Shown piece by piece: positions 61,427-64,000 of a stretch of 64,000 bases of DNA; within the stretch, counting starts at the first letter, position 1, and every line of letters starts with the position of its first letter. Origin of the DNA: an uncultured Prevotella sp. Lineage in GTDB: Bacteria > Bacteroidota > Bacteroidia > Bacteroidales > Bacteroidaceae. The stretch spans positions 34,924-98,923 of the forward strand of contig OMVI01000014.1 of NCBI GenBank assembly GCA_900314455.1. Reading direction: 5' to 3'. The position numbers were made by a program, and so were the translations under genes. The notes under the pieces were generated by a model, which was given only the letters and a program-made list of their open reading frames with translations, was not told the origin of the DNA and did no database searches.

Positions 61427-62557
61427 ATGAGAAAGGTAGTCTTTCTGCTCACCACAGCCATTCTTTGCTGTTGTTTCACCGCAAAGGCGCAATCGGGCAA
61501 TAACATAATAAAATACATTTCAGAAAATAAGCTATACCGAAACGGCAACAATGTCACCGTGACGAACATCGACATGGAATGGCCGATAGCGCTGGACGGC
61601 GACGGAATGGAAAATCTTCAAAGGTTCCTGTGCCGCGATGCACTTGGCGTTGAAGCCTCCAGCCTGAAAGACGGACTAACGGAGTTCCGCCAGAACCTCG
61701 GCAAAGAGATTCAGCACATGCCCGATTCGGTCGAGCGCCACTATCTGAATATAAAGCTCGAAGAGCTATGGGTGGAGCACGGACAGTATGTTTCTTTCTA
61801 TCTTACACGTCAGGAAACGGGACAGGACGGCAGCCAGATAAGCGGGACAAAGAAGTTTATAACTTACGACCTCATAAACAATGACACGCTTGCAACCAGC
61901 AAAGTGTTCCGTCCACAATACGATGACGACGAGAGTTACTACAATCGCGTTGGCTTCGAGACGCTTGTCGAGCAGAACAACGTTTGCGACGAGAGCGACA
62001 AACAGAACATAGACCTGACGCTGTTGCCACACGATTTCGCCTTACTCGGCAACGTTGTGCTGTTCGGACTGGGCGGTCCGGTGGAGCACGAGAACTTCTC
62101 TACTGTTTCTATTGTAAATCTCTACAGCCTCGACATGCTTAAGCGGAACTTCATAAAGTGGCTGCAAGGCAAGGAGAAGAATAAGAGCAAGGTGACGACC
62201 ATTGCACACGACTTCGACACTTCACTATCTGCCGACACCATAAACACGCATATCTCGCAGGTAGCATCATTCCCCGGCGGACAGGATTCACTAACGAACT
62301 ATCTCAAGGAGAACATCACCTACCCTACCATAGACATGACGCTGCACAACCAAGGTCGTGTTGTCGTTGCCTTCATCGTCGAGAAGGACGGTTCGCTGAG
62401 CGACCTAACGGTAGTCAACCCACTCTCGCCTGGACTCGACCGTGAGGCTGTGAGAGTCGTAAGGAGCATGCCTGGATGGACTCCGGCAGTGTACAACGGA
62501 GCCAAGGTAAGGACAAGAATGACCCTTCCGGTTGTTTACAGGTTGAAAGCCAATTAA
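61427..62557 (+). CDS. Secreted protein with C-terminal TonB-like domain
   Basis: A 376-residue exported protein with a cleavable signal peptide (M-R-K-V-V-F-L-L...A-K-A-Q). Residues ~25-250 form a domain of mixed strands resembling DUF3298-like regions, which I cannot name securely. Residues ~285-376 match the TonB C-terminal fold: F-P-G-G-Q-D-S-L, V-V-A-F-I-V-E-K-D-G-S-L-S-D-L-T-V-V and the ending M-T-L-P-V-V-Y-R-L. It lacks the uncleaved anchor and proline-rich span of a true TonB, so energy transduction is unlikely. Follows the DUF4251 gene by 12 bases. Confidence 0.82.
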   Translation: MRKVVFLLTTAILCCCFTAKAQSGNNIIKYISENKLYRNGNNVTVTNIDMEWPIALDGDGMENLQRFLCRDALGVEASSLKDGLTEFRQNLGKEIQHMPDSVERHYLNIKLEELWVEHGQYVSFYLTRQETGQDGSQISGTKKFITYDLINNDTLATSKVFRPQYDDDESYYNRVGFETLVEQNNVCDESDKQNIDLTLLPHDFALLGNVVLFGLGGPVEHENFSTVSIVNLYSLDMLKRNFIKWLQGKEKNKSKVTTIAHDFDTSLSADTINTHISQVASFPGGQDSLTNYLKENITYPTIDMTLHNQGRVVVAFIVEKDGSLSDLTVVNPLSPGLDREAVRVVRSMPGWTPAVYNGAKVRTRMTLPVVYRLKAN

Positions 62558-62605
62558 CAATCAAAACACAAAACTTTTCTTTTTTATTTACAAATAATCA
62601 AAATC

Positions 62606-62642
62606 AAAAATCCACAAACGATACTTTCGCTTGTGGATTTTT
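62606..62642 (+). terminator. Terminator after the TonB-domain gene
   Basis: A perfect 12-bp stem AAAAATCCACAA / TTGTGGATTTTT, about 49 bases past the stop codon. Between 62643 and the next promoter at 62839 I see nothing. Confidence 0.8.
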
Positions 62643-62838
62643 TGTTTATGTGCGAGGACAAAAGCAGTCGTACTTTACAAAATGTCAGTCAAGGTACTTA
62701 TAAAACGTTCTCAACGATACATCAACTTACAGTTTGTCAGTTTTCAAAGGATTTAGTTACAGTTTCAAATTGTAAGCAGCCGATTAAATTTCGGCATAAA
62801 ACTGCTGAAAAATTTATGATAAAAGAGTGTTAAAAAGC

Positions 62839-62869
62839 TTGGTGGTTATGGTTTTATGCATTAAATTTG
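62839..62869 (+). promoter_or_regulatory. Promoter for the MORN-repeat protein
   Basis: TTGG (62839-62842) and TAAATTTG (62862-62869), 19 bases apart; the -7 box is exact, the -33 box has mismatches. Confidence 0.5.
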
Positions 62870-62924
62870 CAAGTACAAAACAATAAAAGACAAAACATAA
62901 ATACAATCTTAAACTACTGGAATT

Positions 62925-63434
62925 ATGAAGAAGTTACTTTTTATCGCTGTTCTTTCAATGATTTCAATCTGCGGCTTTGCTCGCAAGAACGTTACAACAA
63001 CTGTAGTGTCTCAAGACACTGTTTACTATAATAACCAAATGCAAAAGGTCGGAAATCGTGCCGATGCAGAATACTATCGCCTCTTCGCCAAAGAGAACTA
63101 CCAAGGTGAGCAGCGTGACGTATTTCAGGATTTCTACCTCAACGGCAACATCCGCATGCAGGGTGGCTACGCTTTCCTCGACCTCAACAACGACAAGAAC
63201 ACTGTTCTCGACGGAAATGTAACATCATACTATCCTAACGGAAAGGAGAAATGGCAGTGCAATTACAAGAATGGCAAACGCCAGGGCTACCTCTCATTGC
63301 TGCTCCGTGACGGAAGCGTTGTTGTTGCACAGTATGACAATGGCACTCTTGTACGCAACTATCTGATGATTACCCATGCTGACGGAACTATGGAAAAGGC
63401 TCCTGTCAGTGAGTACGCTCACCTGTTGCAGTAA
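62925..63434 (+). CDS. Exported MORN-repeat (YwqK-like) protein
   Basis: A 169-residue protein with signal peptide M-K-K-L-L-F-I-A...G-F-A. Two MORN-like units are visible: Q-D-F-Y-L-N-G-N-I-R-M-Q-G near residues 67-79 and Y-P-N-G-K-E-K-W-Q-C-N-Y near 104-115, followed by K-N-G-K-R-Q-G. Such repeats are often auto-annotated as YwqK-type antitoxins; nothing here supports a toxin-antitoxin role. Its job in the envelope is unknown. Monocistronic. Confidence 0.78.
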   Translation: MKKLLFIAVLSMISICGFARKNVTTTVVSQDTVYYNNQMQKVGNRADAEYYRLFAKENYQGEQRDVFQDFYLNGNIRMQGGYAFLDLNNDKNTVLDGNVTSYYPNGKEKWQCNYKNGKRQGYLSLLLRDGSVVVAQYDNGTLVRNYLMITHADGTMEKAPVSEYAHLLQ

Positions 63435-63551
63435 TAGAACATCGATTTAAAATTAGATATAGTATAGTTGCGAAACTGTACGAAGACAATAATAAAGTCT
63501 TTTGATTCAGCAAACAGTAATGATTATAAACCTCAAGTAAAATGTTGTTTT

Positions 63552-63588
63552 CCCCCGTGGCTCAGCGGAGCTCACGGGGGATTTTTTT
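63552..63588 (+). terminator. Terminator after the MORN-repeat gene
   Basis: Stem CCCCCGTG-GCTC / GAGC-(T)-CACGGGGG with loop AGCG and one bulged T, followed by seven U. It lies about 117 bases past the stop codon. Confidence 0.85.
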
Positions 63589-63800
63589 GTTTATAGACTA
63601 TCTGCCGAACAACTTTCCTACTTCATAACATCCAAAGCTGCTACTCCGCTCGTGTTTTCCCGCACAGTCTTATTCCCTAAATGATTATCTGATATAATGA
63701 CTCAAAGACACATCCATTCGCTTTTGAATTGAATTCAAGACTGATATGGCTTGTCAAGATGTTTCATGTCACGAAATCATCGCTTTCATCCTTGTAACTC

Positions 63801-63908
63801 ACTGGTTATCAACGCCGTTGCAAAAGGTCAACTTTGGGCTTGCAAAACCTTAACTTTCGGACAACAATACCTGACCTTTTAGAACGCAAAAGCTGACCTT
63901 TTACAAGC
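63801..63908 (+). repeat. AAAAGGTCA-type intergenic element, copy 2
   Basis: ACTGGTTATCAACGCCG, then TTGCAAAAGGTCAACTTTGG, GCTTGCAAAACC, a gap, CTGACCTTTTAGAACGCAAA and AGCTGACCTTTT. It is colinear with the minus-strand element at 36851-36974. The rest of 63589-64000 shows no gene. Confidence 0.75.
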
Positions 63909-64000
63909 TAAATGACTATGCCTGATATTACTTCACACGGTTTGGTTTGTTATTACTGAATTGGTTTACATCTTTTTTACTTGCTTCCTGAAAAGCTTTA

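Noticed and set aside
62633-62833. 66-residue frame between the TonB-domain and MORN genes
   Set aside because: It begins inside a terminator stem, has no promoter and no protein-like composition.
62925-63434. Toxin-antitoxin role for the MORN-repeat protein
   Set aside because: The YwqK antitoxin label is a common automatic call; the protein is exported and no toxin gene adjoins it.

Overview
The window reads as chromosomal DNA of a Prevotella-like member of the Bacteroidales (Bacteroidota). Pointers are the repeated promoter pattern TTTG-n19/20-TAnnTTTG, which is the housekeeping sigma-factor consensus known from Bacteroides, the fused LpxC/FabZ gene, Bacteroidota-only families (DUF3078, DUF4924, DUF4251, DUF5715), menaquinone rather than ubiquinone chemistry, few Shine-Dalgarno sites and several TTG starts. 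It is mostly core metabolism. I found no tRNA, rRNA, CRISPR, prophage or transposase gene.

Layout. 1-4317 (minus): rseC-rnfB-rnfC-rnfD-rnfG, the electron-transferring ferredoxin:NAD+ oxidoreductase, cut by the window start. 4318-7024: a repeat-rich gap, an acidic unknown protein, a beta-lactamase-fold hydrolase and a DUF5715 protein with metallopeptidase-like motifs. 7118-15600 (plus): phoH-purC, menG-aroE-purM, prfA, pyrF and an HD phosphohydrolase. 15640-19974: the lipid A cluster lpxD-lpxC/fabZ-lpxA followed by miaA. 19991-24354: penicillin-binding protein 1A and a PIF1/RecD-like helicase. 24736-28200: three outer-membrane proteins (DUF3078, a small beta-barrel, a PagL-like lipid A deacylase). 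28239-32869 (minus): tsaC/sua5-clc-fmt and a ROK glucokinase. 32951-36798: a LysE exporter, DUF4924, rfbD and prfC. 37243-38952: alanine dehydrogenase and a DUF1648 membrane protein. 39129-45093: a secreted SGNH hydrolase and a tolC-hlyD-two-permease export operon. 45138-46607: mrp and a divergent unit encoding a 27-residue membrane microprotein.

46753-54401 (minus) is a complete tryptophan operon in the order trpD-C-F-A-B-E-G, a circular permutation of the order I know from Bacteroides. It is preceded by a leader peptide with three consecutive Trp codons and an intrinsic terminator, the layout of a ribosome-mediated attenuator. Its three loose gene junctions all contain repeats or hairpin elements. 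After it come a 43-residue small protein coupled to rpe, an ECF sigma factor, topB with an apparently leaderless start, xpt-pbuX and four envelope proteins.

Intergenic DNA holds at least three repeat families: paired GC-rich hairpins (five copies), a roughly 110-124 bp element with AAAAGGTCA/TGACCTTTT arms (two clear copies, one degenerate) and a 22-bp-period AT-rich tandem repeat at two loci 46 kb apart. The trp attenuator, the microprotein unit and these repeat families are the most interesting items.
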